Assembly (NCBI GenBank): GCA_963809385.1
Contig: CAWEJL010000004.1
Location: 248,001 to 312,000 of the forward strand
Direction: 5' to 3'
Source: JAKAIY01 sp963809385
GTDB taxonomy: Bacteria > Chloroflexota > Ktedonobacteria > Ktedonobacterales > JADMIN01
DNA: 64,000 nucleotides
In this document: positions 34,419 through 42,710 of the stretch, one piece after another
Position numbering within the stretch: the first letter of the stretch is position 1
Layout: every line of letters begins with the position of its first letter
Program-made: the position numbers and the translations under genes
Notes under the pieces: generated by a model
What the model saw: only the letters and a program-made list of their open reading frames with translations
What the model was told of the DNA's origin: nothing
Databases searched by the model: none

Positions 34419-35180
34419 TTAAAGAGCGGCGCTGGTCAGCATGGTCCAGATCGAGTCCCGCAGCGGCGCGTACGAGGGATGCCGCCGCACGGATGAGACG
34501 GTTCTGGGGCGCTCGATATCGACGTTGATCGTGCTGACGACGCGGCCCGGTTTCTGGCCCATGACGACGATGCGGTCCGCGAGGGTGATCGCTTCATCAA
34601 TGCTGTGCGTGATGAACACGACAGTCTGCTTGACTTCGCCCCAGATGCGGAGCAGCTCTTCTTGCAGCATCTCGCGGACTTGCGCATCGACTGAAGCGAA
34701 CGGCTCATCCATCAGCATGACTTCCGGCTGGGCGGCCAGCGCCCGCGCGAGGCCGACACGCTGCCGCATGCCACCAGAGAGTTGCTTGGGATACTTGGAC
34801 TCAGAGCCAGCCAGCCCGACGAGCTGGATCGCATTCTTGATGCGTTCTTGCGCTTCAGCCTTCGGCGTATGGCGAAGCGTGAGGGGGAAGGCCACGTTGT
34901 TGTAGACCGTCTTCCAGGGAAACAGGCCGAAATCCTGGAACACCATCGAGATGCTGGGCTGCGGAGATGTAATCGGCGCGCCATCGAGGGTGATCGCGCC
35001 GTAGTCAGGCGTAATCAGGCCGTCCATCATCCGCAACAGGGTGGTTTTGCCGCAGCCACTTGGGCCGACGATGCAGAGAAACTCACCGGCGCGGACATCC
35101 AGATTGACATCGAGCAAGATAGCCGACGATCCGAACCACTTGCAGACGTTCTGGCATTGCAAAGCGAGGGAATCAACCAT
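34419..35180 (-). CDS. ABC transporter ATP-binding protein, SsuB/TauB type
   Basis: A 253-residue ATPase of an importer. Walker A is GPSGCGKTTL, the Q-loop is SMVFQDFGLFPWKTV, the signature is LSGGMRQRVGLARAL, Walker B is VMLMDEPFASVD and the switch His is VVFITHSIDEA. The FPWKTV after the Q-loop is typical of the sulfonate/taurine/nitrate subfamily. First gene of the leftward unit, about 120 bp behind the promoter at 35304-35332. GAGG lies 8 bases before the ATG. Confidence 0.94.
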   Translation of the reverse strand: MVDSLALQCQNVCKWFGSSAILLDVNLDVRAGEFLCIVGPSGCGKTTLLRMMDGLITPDYGAITLDGAPITSPQPSISMVFQDFGLFPWKTVYNNVAFPLTLRHTPKAEAQERIKNAIQLVGLAGSESKYPKQLSGGMRQRVGLARALAAQPEVMLMDEPFASVDAQVREMLQEELLRIWGEVKQTVVFITHSIDEAITLADRIVVMGQKPGRVVSTINVDIERPRTVSSVRRHPSYAPLRDSIWTMLTSAAL

Positions 35181-35303
35181 TGATTACGCCTCATCAAACC
35201 GTGGGATGCCCCTGGGAGAGCGCCGTACGTGACGCCCCCCGACTGAGGCAAGAACGAATGCTACGCAAAGAGTGCTAGGAGGTCGTACCAGTCGTTGGCA
35301 AGG

Positions 35304-35332
35304 ACTGTACCAGCGCCTGTATTGTTTGTCAA
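35304..35332 (-). promoter_or_regulatory. Strong sigma-70 promoter of the ABC/creatininase unit
   Basis: On the minus strand TTGACA (35332-35327) and TACAGT (35309-35304) are separated by exactly 17 bp. Two GTACCAG direct repeats (35285-35291 and 35307-35313), 22 bp apart, overlap the -10 box and the start region. They are good candidates for a repressor site. Confidence 0.75.
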
Positions 35333-35558
35333 GCCCCTTTCACGGGGATCAAGAGATATGCGTAATTCCGCCAGACCGCGCTCAAATCCGGTCATGTCAC
35401 ACCCGCACAGGCGTGCCACTCCAAAAGGAGCTCGCACGGCGCGCCCTCCGCTCGCTGTAGGCGAATCATCGGAGCGATGGCGCGAGAACCTCGCTCCTAC
35501 CGGCATTTATAGCAAGCAAAGCTCTTTGACGCATTCGACGGTACATGTACTACGCTCA

Positions 35559-35591
35559 TTCTCACGCGCTTCTCACGCGCTTCTCACGCGC
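35559..35591. repeat. Three tandem copies of an 11-bp unit
   Basis: TTCTCACGCGC occurs three times without interruption (35559-35569, 35570-35580, 35581-35591). It sits between the two divergent catabolic promoters. An 11-bp period places each copy on the same face of the helix. Confidence 0.8.
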
Positions 35592-35695
35592 TTCCACATC
35601 TGTGCGATGGCGCTACGCCATGCAGACCTTACGCGGGTGAGCGCGCGCAGTTCCGAGAAGCTGGATGGAGGTCAGCGGAGCCAGCTTGACCATCC

Positions 35696-35790
35696 TTGAC
35701 AATCGCGCGAGCAGTCTGTTACGCTTGGCATACCTCAAAGTGGTAGTACCTCACACCTGTTACGCAAGAATATTTTTTTTCGCGCGTAAC
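35696..35790 (+). promoter_or_regulatory. Promoter of the UxaA-like genes with three GTTACGC half-sites
   Basis: TTGACA (35696-35701) and TACGCT (35720-35725) are 18 bp apart. GTTACGC occurs at 35718-35724 (over the -10 box) and 35759-35765, and its complement GCGTAAC at 35784-35790. The last two form an inverted repeat around an A/T-rich centre with a run of eight Ts. This looks like a multi-site operator. The rest of the gap from 35333 shows only the tandem repeat at 35559. Confidence 0.6.
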
Positions 35791-35863
35791 GACGCCACTA
35801 GCGGAGGCTGGCTGGCGCCTGGTTCGAGAAGCAACACCATGCTGGCGAACAGGAGACATGACG

Positions 35864-36202
35864 ATGGGGCAGACTTCGGAAGAGTTAGACACTCGCACGC
35901 AGGCGCCGCCGAGCGCGCCGGCGTTCCTCGCGCACAACGAAGGCGACATGGTCGCGGTGGCCGTCCAGGATGTGGCGCCTGGGGCGCGTACGGTGTTCTA
36001 TATGGACAGCGACCGCGAAATGCAAATCGAGGTATCGGAAGAGGTTCCGCTCGGCCACAAGGTCGCGCTGATGGATCTCGCCGAGGGCGTTGATGTCATC
36101 GAATACGGCGTCCGGGTAGCGTTGACACGGCAGCCGATCAAAGCGGGCCAGCTGGTCCATGTGCACAACGTGAGGAGCGCCCGATGGCAGAACAGCATCT
36201 AA
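35864..36202 (+). CDS. UxaA/SuyA-like lyase small subunit (SAF domain)
   Basis: A 112-residue protein whose main part (about residues 20-105) is a SAF-type domain. The blocks VPLGHKVALMDLAEGVDVIEYG and LVHVHNVRSARW match the N-terminal part of altronate dehydratase UxaA and the small subunit of sulfolactate sulfo-lyase SuyA. In E. coli UxaA both parts are one chain; here they are separate, as in SuyAB. AGGAG (35851-35855) favours the ATG at 35864 over the one at 35858. It overlaps the next gene by 19 bp, so the two subunits are translationally coupled. Confidence 0.8.
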   Translation: MGQTSEELDTRTQAPPSAPAFLAHNEGDMVAVAVQDVAPGARTVFYMDSDREMQIEVSEEVPLGHKVALMDLAEGVDVIEYGVRVALTRQPIKAGQLVHVHNVRSARWQNSI

Positions 36203-37341
36203 CCGGATACCGCCGTTCCGATGGCCGTGTGGGCGTCCGCAATCATGTGATCATTCTGCCCGTTGACGACCTCTCAAACGCGGTTTGTGAGCACATCGCC
36301 AGCGCGATCCCCGGCTCCCTCGCGCTGCCGCACGCATACGGACGCTTGCAGTATGGCGAAGACCTCGATCTGACGTTCCGCACGCTGATCGGCACGGGCT
36401 CCAACCCGAACGTCGCGGCGGTCGTCGTTGTAGGCATCGAGCCGAACTGGACGAACCTGGTGGTCGAGGGCATCGCCAAGACGGGCAAGCCTGTACAGGG
36501 CTTCGCGATCGAGCGCCATGGCGATCTGCATGTGCTGGCCGCCGCCGCGCGCGTGGTACAGCAGTATATGCAGTACGCGAGCGAGCTCCGGCGCGAGCCC
36601 ATCACACGCGAAGAGCTGACAATCAGCATCAAATGCGGCGAGTCCGATACGACGACCGGGCTGGGCTCCTGCCCGACCGTCTCGCAGGCGGTGGACCGGC
36701 ATGTGAATGCTGGCTCCACGGTGCTGTTCGGTGAGACATCCGAGCTGACCGGCGGCGAGGATATCATCGCCGGGCGCTGCGCGACGGACGATGTGCGCGC
36801 GCGCTTCCAGGCGATGTACGATGGCTACCTCGCCGAGATCGAGTCGAGCAACGCCAATCTGATGGGCTCGCAGCCGACGCAGGGCAATATCCGCGGCGGC
36901 CTGAGCACGATCGAGGAGAAGGCGCTGGGCAATATCGCCAAAACCGGCACGGTCCCCGTGGTGGACGCGCTGGAGCCAGCGGTGACGCCGACGAAGCGTG
37001 GCCTGAACTTCATGGATTCCTCATCGGCGGCGGCGGAGTTCATCACCCTGATGGGCGCGGCGGGCTCGGTGATTCACCTGTTCCCCACGGGGCAGGGCAA
37101 TATCATCGGCAACCCAATCGTGCCGGTGATCAAGATCACGGCCAATCCGCTGACAGCGCGCACAATGTCCGAGCATGTGGACCTCGACGTGTCCGGGCTG
37201 CTCTGGCGTGAGTACGGGCTGCGCGAGGCGGGCGACCGGCTGATGGCGCTTATCGATCGCGTCGCCAATGGCCGGCTCACCTGCGCGGAGGCGCTCGGCC
37301 ACCGGGAGTTTGTCTTCACCAAGCTGTACCGGAGCGCGTAG
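36184..37341 (+). CDS. UxaA/SuyB-like lyase large subunit
   Basis: A 385-residue enzyme of the altronate dehydratase / sulfolactate sulfo-lyase family. GYRRSDGRVGVRNHVIILP is the conserved start. The Cys-containing blocks IKCGESDTTTGLGSCPTVS and FGETSELTGGEDII follow, with the C-terminal DSSSAAAEFITLMGAAG and PTGQGNIIGNPIVPVIKI near the end. The cofactor is usually a metal or an iron-sulfur cluster. Sugar-acid dehydration or sulfolactate cleavage are both possible; the 2-hydroxyacid dehydrogenase and SsuABC-like importer next door fit either. Start at 36184 overlaps the small-subunit gene. Confidence 0.85.
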   Translation: MAEQHLTGYRRSDGRVGVRNHVIILPVDDLSNAVCEHIASAIPGSLALPHAYGRLQYGEDLDLTFRTLIGTGSNPNVAAVVVVGIEPNWTNLVVEGIAKTGKPVQGFAIERHGDLHVLAAAARVVQQYMQYASELRREPITREELTISIKCGESDTTTGLGSCPTVSQAVDRHVNAGSTVLFGETSELTGGEDIIAGRCATDDVRARFQAMYDGYLAEIESSNANLMGSQPTQGNIRGGLSTIEEKALGNIAKTGTVPVVDALEPAVTPTKRGLNFMDSSSAAAEFITLMGAAGSVIHLFPTGQGNIIGNPIVPVIKITANPLTARTMSEHVDLDVSGLLWREYGLREAGDRLMALIDRVANGRLTCAEALGHREFVFTKLYRSA

Positions 37342-37455
37342 GCGCGACAGCGATGCGCGACCAGTGAAAAGCGAGCTGGCTCCTACCGCTTGCTTTCCAC
37401 TGGCCCGTATGGGTATAGTACTGCGTTGATTGGGCGAGGTGACGGTCTTGTGTGA

Positions 37456-37485
37456 ACCGTTTACGGATCGCCCCCTGTAAACGGT
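37456..37485. promoter_or_regulatory. Operator-like inverted repeat before the FadR-type gene
   Basis: ACCGTTTAC (37456-37464) and GTAAACGGT (37477-37485) are perfect arms around 12 bp. It lies in the 272-bp gap between the lyase gene and the regulator, about 130 bp before the latter, and may be its own binding site. Confidence 0.6.
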
Positions 37486-37613
37486 GTCTCTCCCTGTTGA
37501 ACGCACGCGCAGGAAGCGCATGATACCGTTCGCGACGGGTCTGGCGAAAGCCGCGCGAGTCACCGGTGAAAGACTGGATGGCTCACCTTGCGCCAGGGAG
37601 TAGGAATGAGAGC

Positions 37614-38474
37614 ATGAGACAGAAAGCCTCATCAGATGGCAGAGGCCGCGTCGAGGAAGACGGCGCGCTCACTGACGGCGCGCCCCCTGTAGGCGGCCAC
37701 CTCCAGGCGCGGGCCGATGTGGCTCCGGCGCAGGCGTTTCAGCCAGTCAACACCGCCCAGCGAAGCCTCGACAAACGGATTGTCACCTATATCCAGCGGC
37801 TGATCGAGACGGGCAAGCTGCGCTCAGGCGACCGGCTCCCCGCCGAGCGCGATCTAGCGGCGCAGCTTGGTGTCAGCCGGACGGTGCTGCGGGAAGCGCT
37901 GCATACGCTGGCCGCATACGGCCTGGTGGAGCTGCAGCATGGGCGCGGCGTATTCGTGGCGGCGGGCAGCGCTCACGCCGCCGCACAGCGCCTCGCGAGC
38001 TCGATGACCTCGGATGAGGCCGAGCCGCTGCTCCATGACCTGTTCGAGATACGGCGCACGCTGGAGGGCGCGGCGGCTGAGTGGGCCACGAAGCGCGCGA
38101 CCCCGGAGCAGATCACGGACCTGCGCGCCATTCTCTCCGAAGGGCTCGTCAGCTACCAGGCGGAGCGCATTGACCCTGTGGTGGCAGGCGCGCTGGACGC
38201 CCGGTTTCATGCCGCGCTCGCGGCTGCCACGAATAACCGGGTGCTGATGTCGCTGATGGCCGCGCTGGTGGATGAGCTGGCGATCGCCCGGGAACGGAGC
38301 CTGGCGATCCCGGGGCGCGCGCTTCGCTCGCTGCATCAGCACGAGGCCCTGGTGATGGCGATTGAGGAGCGCGACACGCTCGCCGCGCGCCACGCGATGC
38401 TGGAACATCTCAACGATGTCGAGCGGTCCATCCTGGGGACGATTACCAGTGAGGAGCATCCTGGCGAGCGGTGA
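37614..38474 (+). CDS. GntR-family regulator, FadR/FCD type
   Basis: A 286-residue transcription factor. Residues about 55-125 form the winged helix (GDRLPAERDLAAQLGVSRTV, LREALHTLAAYGLVELQHGRG). The rest is an FCD ligand-binding domain with the metal-binding Asp/His pattern (LDARFHAALAAATNNRVL, LHQHEALVMAIEERD). FCD regulators usually sense a small carboxylate. The first 45 residues are low complexity. The frame extends to GTG 37566, but TAGGA (37601-37605) favours ATG 37614. It very probably controls the divergent catabolic units; the lyase genes precede it on the same strand. Confidence 0.88.
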   Translation: MRQKASSDGRGRVEEDGALTDGAPPVGGHLQARADVAPAQAFQPVNTAQRSLDKRIVTYIQRLIETGKLRSGDRLPAERDLAAQLGVSRTVLREALHTLAAYGLVELQHGRGVFVAAGSAHAAAQRLASSMTSDEAEPLLHDLFEIRRTLEGAAAEWATKRATPEQITDLRAILSEGLVSYQAERIDPVVAGALDARFHAALAAATNNRVLMSLMAALVDELAIARERSLAIPGRALRSLHQHEALVMAIEERDTLAARHAMLEHLNDVERSILGTITSEEHPGER

Positions 38475-38682
38475 GCGCGGAAGCGGCAGGGCAGCCAGCG
38501 GCGCGAGCGTGGACCCCAAAGAAGGAGGCCGCGTGTCTGGTGAGAGACATGTGTGAAGACAGGCGCTCTATTCTTGAAGCCGCTGTGACATCCATGTCTT
38601 ATGGTGGAAGCGCGGAGAGTAAGGCGCCCATCGAGGACGATTCTACACGTCTCCGCATCACGGGGGGAAGGAAGGTAGCGCC

Positions 38683-39051
38683 ATGTTGAGCTATTGGTTC
38701 CCCGCGACCGTGTCGTATTGGTGGCCACTGCTGTTTACGATCGGGTTCGCCATCGTCGGCGTCATCGCCGTCGTCGCGACGCTCGCGCGCCGTAAAGAGG
38801 AGCGAGACGCGAACACTATTGCGGCGCTGTATGGCGTAGGCTTCGGGTTGGCCGCGATCACGGAGTTCATGATGTACCTGGACGTCGCGTTTGGGTGGTC
38901 GCTCGCCACAGCCTTCGCGATCTCTACGGGTGTCGTGACGTTCTTCGCAATCGCCGCGGTGGTTGTCGTTGTGCTCGCGATTGGCGCCGCGCTGGTGATG
39001 CAGTTCCGAGAGGAAGGCTCGTACCGGGCCGCGCATGGATATGCCCAGTGA
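38683..39051 (+). CDS. Hypothetical three-helix membrane protein
   Basis: A 122-residue protein with about three transmembrane helices: PLLFTIGFAIVGVIAVVATL (about 15-35), IAALYGVGFGLAAITEFMMY (about 46-66) and VVTFFAIAAVVVVVLAIGAAL (about 84-105). A short basic loop (ARRKEERD) separates helices one and two. I do not recognise the family. GGAAGG precedes the ATG, and a clear terminator follows, so it is a real, probably single-gene transcript. A 208-bp gap with no feature separates it from the regulator gene. Confidence 0.65.
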   Translation: MLSYWFPATVSYWWPLLFTIGFAIVGVIAVVATLARRKEERDANTIAALYGVGFGLAAITEFMMYLDVAFGWSLATAFAISTGVVTFFAIAAVVVVVLAIGAALVMQFREEGSYRAAHGYAQ

Positions 39052-39079
39052 CGAGCGTGACGGCGCGAACTATGAGGGG

Positions 39080-39111
39080 AACCGGCCCTGGATGGGGCCG
39101 GTTCTCTCTTT
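39080..39111 (+). terminator. Rho-independent terminator
   Basis: Stem AACCGGCCC / GGGCCGGTT with a 6-nt loop is followed by CTCTCTTTG, 28 bp after the membrane protein gene. Confidence 0.8.
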
Positions 39112-39120
39112 GAAGAGTGG

Positions 39121-39150
39121 TTGACGGTATACCGCTCTCTGCGGTACACT
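39121..39150 (+). promoter_or_regulatory. Predicted promoter of tRNA-Thr
   Basis: TTGACG (39121-39126) and TACACT (39145-39150) are 18 bp apart, ending 16 bp before the tRNA. Confidence 0.7.
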
Positions 39151-39166
39151 ACGAGACGTCAGACCC

Positions 39167-39238
<72 letters not shown>

Positions 39239-39293
39239 CCCAAATATACAGCAGCGCCCCTTTGTATTCCGCACAACGCCGCCAAACATCCTC

Positions 39294-39623
39294 ATGTGTC
39301 CGGCGGCGCTGCTGTGTTTAAGGCATGGCACGACCGCGCTGACCGGCCCAATCCGGCCGCTGGAGCCGCTGGGCGCCGGGACATTGCTCCTCACACCCGA
39401 AGCCCTGACCTTCACACCCGGCGCGCCCGGCGCATTCACCCCGCTCACCCTTCCCATGCGCCAGATTCGCTCAGTGACGACGGAACGGGCGGATACCTTG
39501 CAGGTTGCCACAGCGACAGGAGTATGGCAGTTCCGGCCCGACACGATGTCCGTCTTCCGCCTGCACTGGATTGTCATGGATTGGGCGGAGCCGCGCCTGG
39601 AGCGGCCCACGCACGCGTCATAA
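39294..39623 (+). CDS. Hypothetical protein, possibly the truncated end of a PH/GRAM-like protein
   Basis: The frame reads 109 residues from ATG 39294, but has no ribosome site, and it stays open upstream almost to the tRNA end. The central part (GAGTLLLTPEALTFTPG, LTLPMRQIRSVTTERADTLQ, VATATGVWQFRPDTMSVFRL) has the strand-turn-strand pattern of PH/GRAM-like domains. These are found at the C-terminus of some lipid-linked or acyltransferase proteins. I suspect a genuine or N-terminally truncated gene rather than a shadow, because the sequence is protein-like with no internal stop. A pseudogene fragment is an alternative. Confidence 0.45.
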   Translation: MCPAALLCLRHGTTALTGPIRPLEPLGAGTLLLTPEALTFTPGAPGAFTPLTLPMRQIRSVTTERADTLQVATATGVWQFRPDTMSVFRLHWIVMDWAEPRLERPTHAS

Positions 39624-39742
39624 GAACCCGCCAGCGCTTGCTCCGCACCGCATTTCCAGCAGTGCGGCGCGGCGCTGGCAAACAAAATAGGGCAGGCCGC
39701 GCTGAAACGCGCGTACCGCCCCATGCGCCCAGCCCAGTTCCT

Positions 39743-40147
39743 CTACCCAGCGGTAGTGGGTCGCTGCCCCAGAATGAAGATAATGCGCACGATCCCCCAT
39801 GCGACCAGCCCATACACGGCGATCGCTACCAGCGAGGACAATTCCAGGACGTTGGAATTGCTCACTGGGGTAGGGAAGATGCCCTGGAACGGCGCCACCA
39901 GCGGAGCGGACATCCTATAGACGAAGCGCACGAAGCCAACACCAGGGTTGGCGGCCAGCAGTTTCAGCGCCACGCGGGTAATCATTAGCGCCTCGACAAT
40001 GCCCAGGAGCAGATATACGATCTGCGACGCCCGATACGTGAGCGGCGCCGAAGGCCGGCGCTCGGCGGGCTGAACTGCCAGGCGCGGTTCCATCAGCTCA
40101 TTGGGCTGGACTGGCTGCGTGGGTTGGGCGTAGTTTGCGGGTTGCAT
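39743..40147 (-). CDS. YggT-family membrane protein
   Basis: A 134-residue protein with a Pro/Gln-rich N-terminus of about 45 residues and two to three membrane helices. IVEALMITRVALKLL and MSAPLVAPFQGIFP (the P-F-x-x-x-x-P block typical of YggT) identify the family, often linked to cell shape, turgor or division. The N-terminal extension is absent from most YggT proteins. AGGAGC lies 7 bases before the ATG. The nearby GlsB-type gene is transcribed in the same direction. Confidence 0.82.
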   Translation of the reverse strand: MQPANYAQPTQPVQPNELMEPRLAVQPAERRPSAPLTYRASQIVYLLLGIVEALMITRVALKLLAANPGVGFVRFVYRMSAPLVAPFQGIFPTPVSNSNVLELSSLVAIAVYGLVAWGIVRIIFILGQRPTTAG

Positions 40148-40282
40148 ATGAGTGCTCCTAAAGCGTTCGGATTCATGGCTATAGAGGGGAGTGAGGCGCT
40201 GAGTAGCGCCTGCCCATCTGCGTGGATCACCCGTGGTGGCGTCAGCAGCGACGTCAGCGGGCGCGCTCGATCGTCCGGCGGG

Positions 40283-40579
40283 TTAGGCGCGCATGCTTCG
40301 GCGTCCGGAGAAGAGATGCGTTATCACGACCAGCAGGACCGCGCCGATGGCCGCGACAATCAGCTCACCCACCAGGCCGTAGTGGGCGGAGTTGAACAAG
40401 TTGAAATAGTTGATGGCGAAGTTGGCGCCGACCGCGCCAACAATCCCAAACAGCAGATCGCCCAGAAGGCCGAAGCCCGCGCCGCGCATCGCGCGGCCAG
40501 TAAGGCCAGCGGCAATGGCGCCGACGAGGATCTGCAACACCAGGTTGCTAAACGTCAGGGTAACAGCTGCGAGTACCAT
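40283..40579 (-). CDS. GlsB/YeaQ/YmgE-family stress-response membrane protein
   Basis: A 98-residue protein with three hydrophobic helices. ILVGAIAAGLTGRAMRGAGF, LLGDLLFGIVGAVGANFAIN and ELIVAAIGAVLLVVITHLF match the transglycosylase-associated family (the G-x-x-x-D-x-x-x-G-x-x-G-A block), whose members respond to general or envelope stress. I chose ATG 40579 because GAGGAG lies just upstream; the frame could extend to 40621. It is probably co-expressed with the YggT-type gene 135 bp downstream. Confidence 0.85.
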   Translation of the reverse strand: MVLAAVTLTFSNLVLQILVGAIAAGLTGRAMRGAGFGLLGDLLFGIVGAVGANFAINYFNLFNSAHYGLVGELIVAAIGAVLLVVITHLFSGRRSMRA

Positions 40580-41314
40580 GGAATCGCTCCTCAATCCTGC
40601 GAGCGCACCGCTGTGCGCCATCGCATAGGGGGTAACACTGCCCGCATTTTTGACACGCGCTTTACCCAGGACACCACGTGCGGATGCGAACAGATCTGAT
40701 ACGCAAGCTGTGCTGATCTCACGAGTTTACGCGACTGAGTGGTGGACGTCTCATGACAGCGACGTCTCATGACAGCGACGCCGGAGGAAGCGCATCTCGC
40801 TTTGAGGGAGGAAAGAGCTTGCATAGGTCAAGAATCGCCACCAAGCGATCCATATTGACGGCTCGCGTTGCGCTCTCTTGTACAACAAAGAGGTGATCGC
40901 GGTAGTCGAACGCTACCATTCACAAGAGTGACTGCATCAGCAGTCTGCGTATCCCAACGCGAGGAGGAGGGCTGATGAGAGGAACCCGCCCGGAATCTCT
41001 GTACATCCAAGTAGAGAAACGGCGGTTGTTTCTTCAGTGCGGTAGTTGTACCACCCGCCTGGCAGGTTGTCAAGCGACCGAGCGATGGGAACCCACGCCC
41101 TTCGGGGGGAAACGCATGCGGGCTTCGTCTCGCTTGGGCGTCAGCACGCCGGAAACCAGTCGTATGCCGTTGCTTTTGGCGCGTAAGGAACAACCAGCCG
41201 GCGCCAGCAAGATAACGGTCAGTTAACCTGTTTGTGACGGATGAGACGCACGCTGGTCGCGCGTTCCATCCGTCAGCAGGTGTTCGCTGGAGCGCTGGGA
41301 ACCTCGCCGCCTGG
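40580..41314. other. Long non-coding gap, possible insertion-sequence remnant
   Basis: About 735 bp separate the GlsB-type gene from the TldE gene. A plus frame ending at 41226 (ending LLLARKEQPAGASKITVS) has a tail that reminds me of some TnpB C-termini, but no transposase core or Cys motif is visible. CGGACGCTTT-type boundaries are not seen. GACGTCTCATGACAGC is repeated in tandem near 40744-40780. The minus strand carries GGGTGGTAC near 41055, similar to part of a T-box, but the rest of that structure is absent. Confidence 0.35.
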
Positions 41315-42709
41315 CTATTCTCCAGCGATGGCGAGGTCGCCAAAACGGATCACCGCCGGGCCATAGTATGTCCCATCGGTGTACGGCTCGGAGGAGAACC
41401 GCGCGTCGCCGAAGGCGCTGAACAGGTTGCCCACCAGCGAGCCGCCCTTGATCGGCGTCGCGCCGGAGGCGTCGTGGCGGTAGCCCAGGCGGATCTCGGC
41501 GCTGAAGTCGCCGGTGATGACATCGGGATTGAACCACGAGAAAGAGACGACCTCGTAGACTGGCCCCGCCGAGGTGTCGCGCAGCGCCCGCGCCCGCGCG
41601 GTCCCCGTCCGCACGGTGAGATTGCCGATGTCGCCGGTCGGCGCGACGCCCAGATAGCTGGCATAACGCGCATCCGCCCAGTAGTTGCGGAAGACGCCGT
41701 CCTCGATCAGCGTCACGCGCGCCGCTGGCAGCCCTTCGTCATCGAAGGACGCCGTGCGCGTCCCCCAGGGCCGCGTCGGATCGCTGACCAGCGTCAGCGT
41801 GTCGCCGCGCGGAGCCTCCGGCGTCACCAGCTCGCCGGGGGTGAAGCGGCTCATGCGCTGATGCTTGAGCTGCGCCGAGCTGTGCGCCGCGAACGGGCTA
41901 GCCTGGAAGAAGATCGGATTGAAGAGCTGCGCGGCGGCCTCACCGCTGACGATCACCGGCCCGCGCCAGCTCGGCGGCGCCGCCGCGTTGAGCGAGTGCA
42001 GCGCGAACGCGCCATACGCCGCCACAGTGCGCTCGATATGCAAGTCGCGCAGCCGCCGCCGTCGCAGCTCCGCGTGAAACTCCGCCGCCCGCTCGCCCTC
42101 GCCCGCCAGCAAGATCAGATCGAAGAAGACGCTGGTGGAAGCCTGCGCGGCGTTCACCCCCGCGCTCGTCCGTAGCGTCTCACGCGTGCGCGCGGCGAAC
42201 AGCTCGGCGCTGCCCATCCGCACGCCCGGCGTGCGCTCCAGCGCCGTCCGAAGCTGCTGGGCGGCGCGCTCCAGCGCCAGCGTCATATCGCCTGCCAGCT
42301 CCGGGTCAGACACTTCGACCTCTGGGTAGCCCTCGCGCGGCTGGCCGGGCAACACGAATGGCTGATTATCGGTCAGGCTGGCCATCAGCGCGCCATCGCG
42401 CAGCCGCGCCGCCAGCGCCTCCCGATCCGCCAGCTCGCCAGGGAGCGCGGAAAAGGTCGTCATGCCCAGCGCCAGGCTCGCGCCTCCCGCGTCAGAGTGC
42501 GGCGTGTGCGAATTGTGAATAGTCACTCTGGCGCGCTCGTCCGTCACCGTCCGCCGCGACTCCTCCCGCTTACCGATCAGGTAGAGCTGCGCCTCCTCGC
42601 GCTGCGCCACCGCCGCCTGCCAGGCGTCCACGCCCGGCGTGGCGTTCAGCGCGTTCGCCAGTGTGGCCGCGTGATCGCGCTCCTGTGTGAGCGTCTCGTC
42701 CGCACGCAT
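41315..42709 (-). CDS. tldE: TldE/PmbA-family protease subunit
   Basis: A 464-residue partner of TldD. TldD and TldE form a heterodimeric zinc protease that degrades unfolded peptides and processes microcins in E. coli. Here the TldE part lacks HExxxH, as expected. Late blocks (SPFAAHSSAQLKHQRMSRFT, PWGTRTASFDDEGLPAARVT, VGNLFSAFGDARFSSEPYTD) match PmbA/TldE. The start ATG at 42709 lies one base after the TldD stop, so the two genes are coupled. No antitoxin or microcin gene is adjacent. Confidence 0.85.
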   Translation of the reverse strand: MRADETLTQERDHAATLANALNATPGVDAWQAAVAQREEAQLYLIGKREESRRTVTDERARVTIHNSHTPHSDAGGASLALGMTTFSALPGELADREALAARLRDGALMASLTDNQPFVLPGQPREGYPEVEVSDPELAGDMTLALERAAQQLRTALERTPGVRMGSAELFAARTRETLRTSAGVNAAQASTSVFFDLILLAGEGERAAEFHAELRRRRLRDLHIERTVAAYGAFALHSLNAAAPPSWRGPVIVSGEAAAQLFNPIFFQASPFAAHSSAQLKHQRMSRFTPGELVTPEAPRGDTLTLVSDPTRPWGTRTASFDDEGLPAARVTLIEDGVFRNYWADARYASYLGVAPTGDIGNLTVRTGTARARALRDTSAGPVYEVVSFSWFNPDVITGDFSAEIRLGYRHDASGATPIKGGSLVGNLFSAFGDARFSSEPYTDGTYYGPAVIRFGDLAIAGE

Positions 42710-42710
42710 C

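Noticed and set aside
41030..41070. T-box-like GGGTGGTAC on the minus strand
   Set aside because: The remaining antiterminator sequence, specifier stem and a downstream synthetase or amino-acid gene are absent.
40975..41226. TnpB gene
   Set aside because: Only a C-terminal-like tail is suggestive; catalytic and zinc-finger motifs are missing, so it is mentioned only as a possible remnant.
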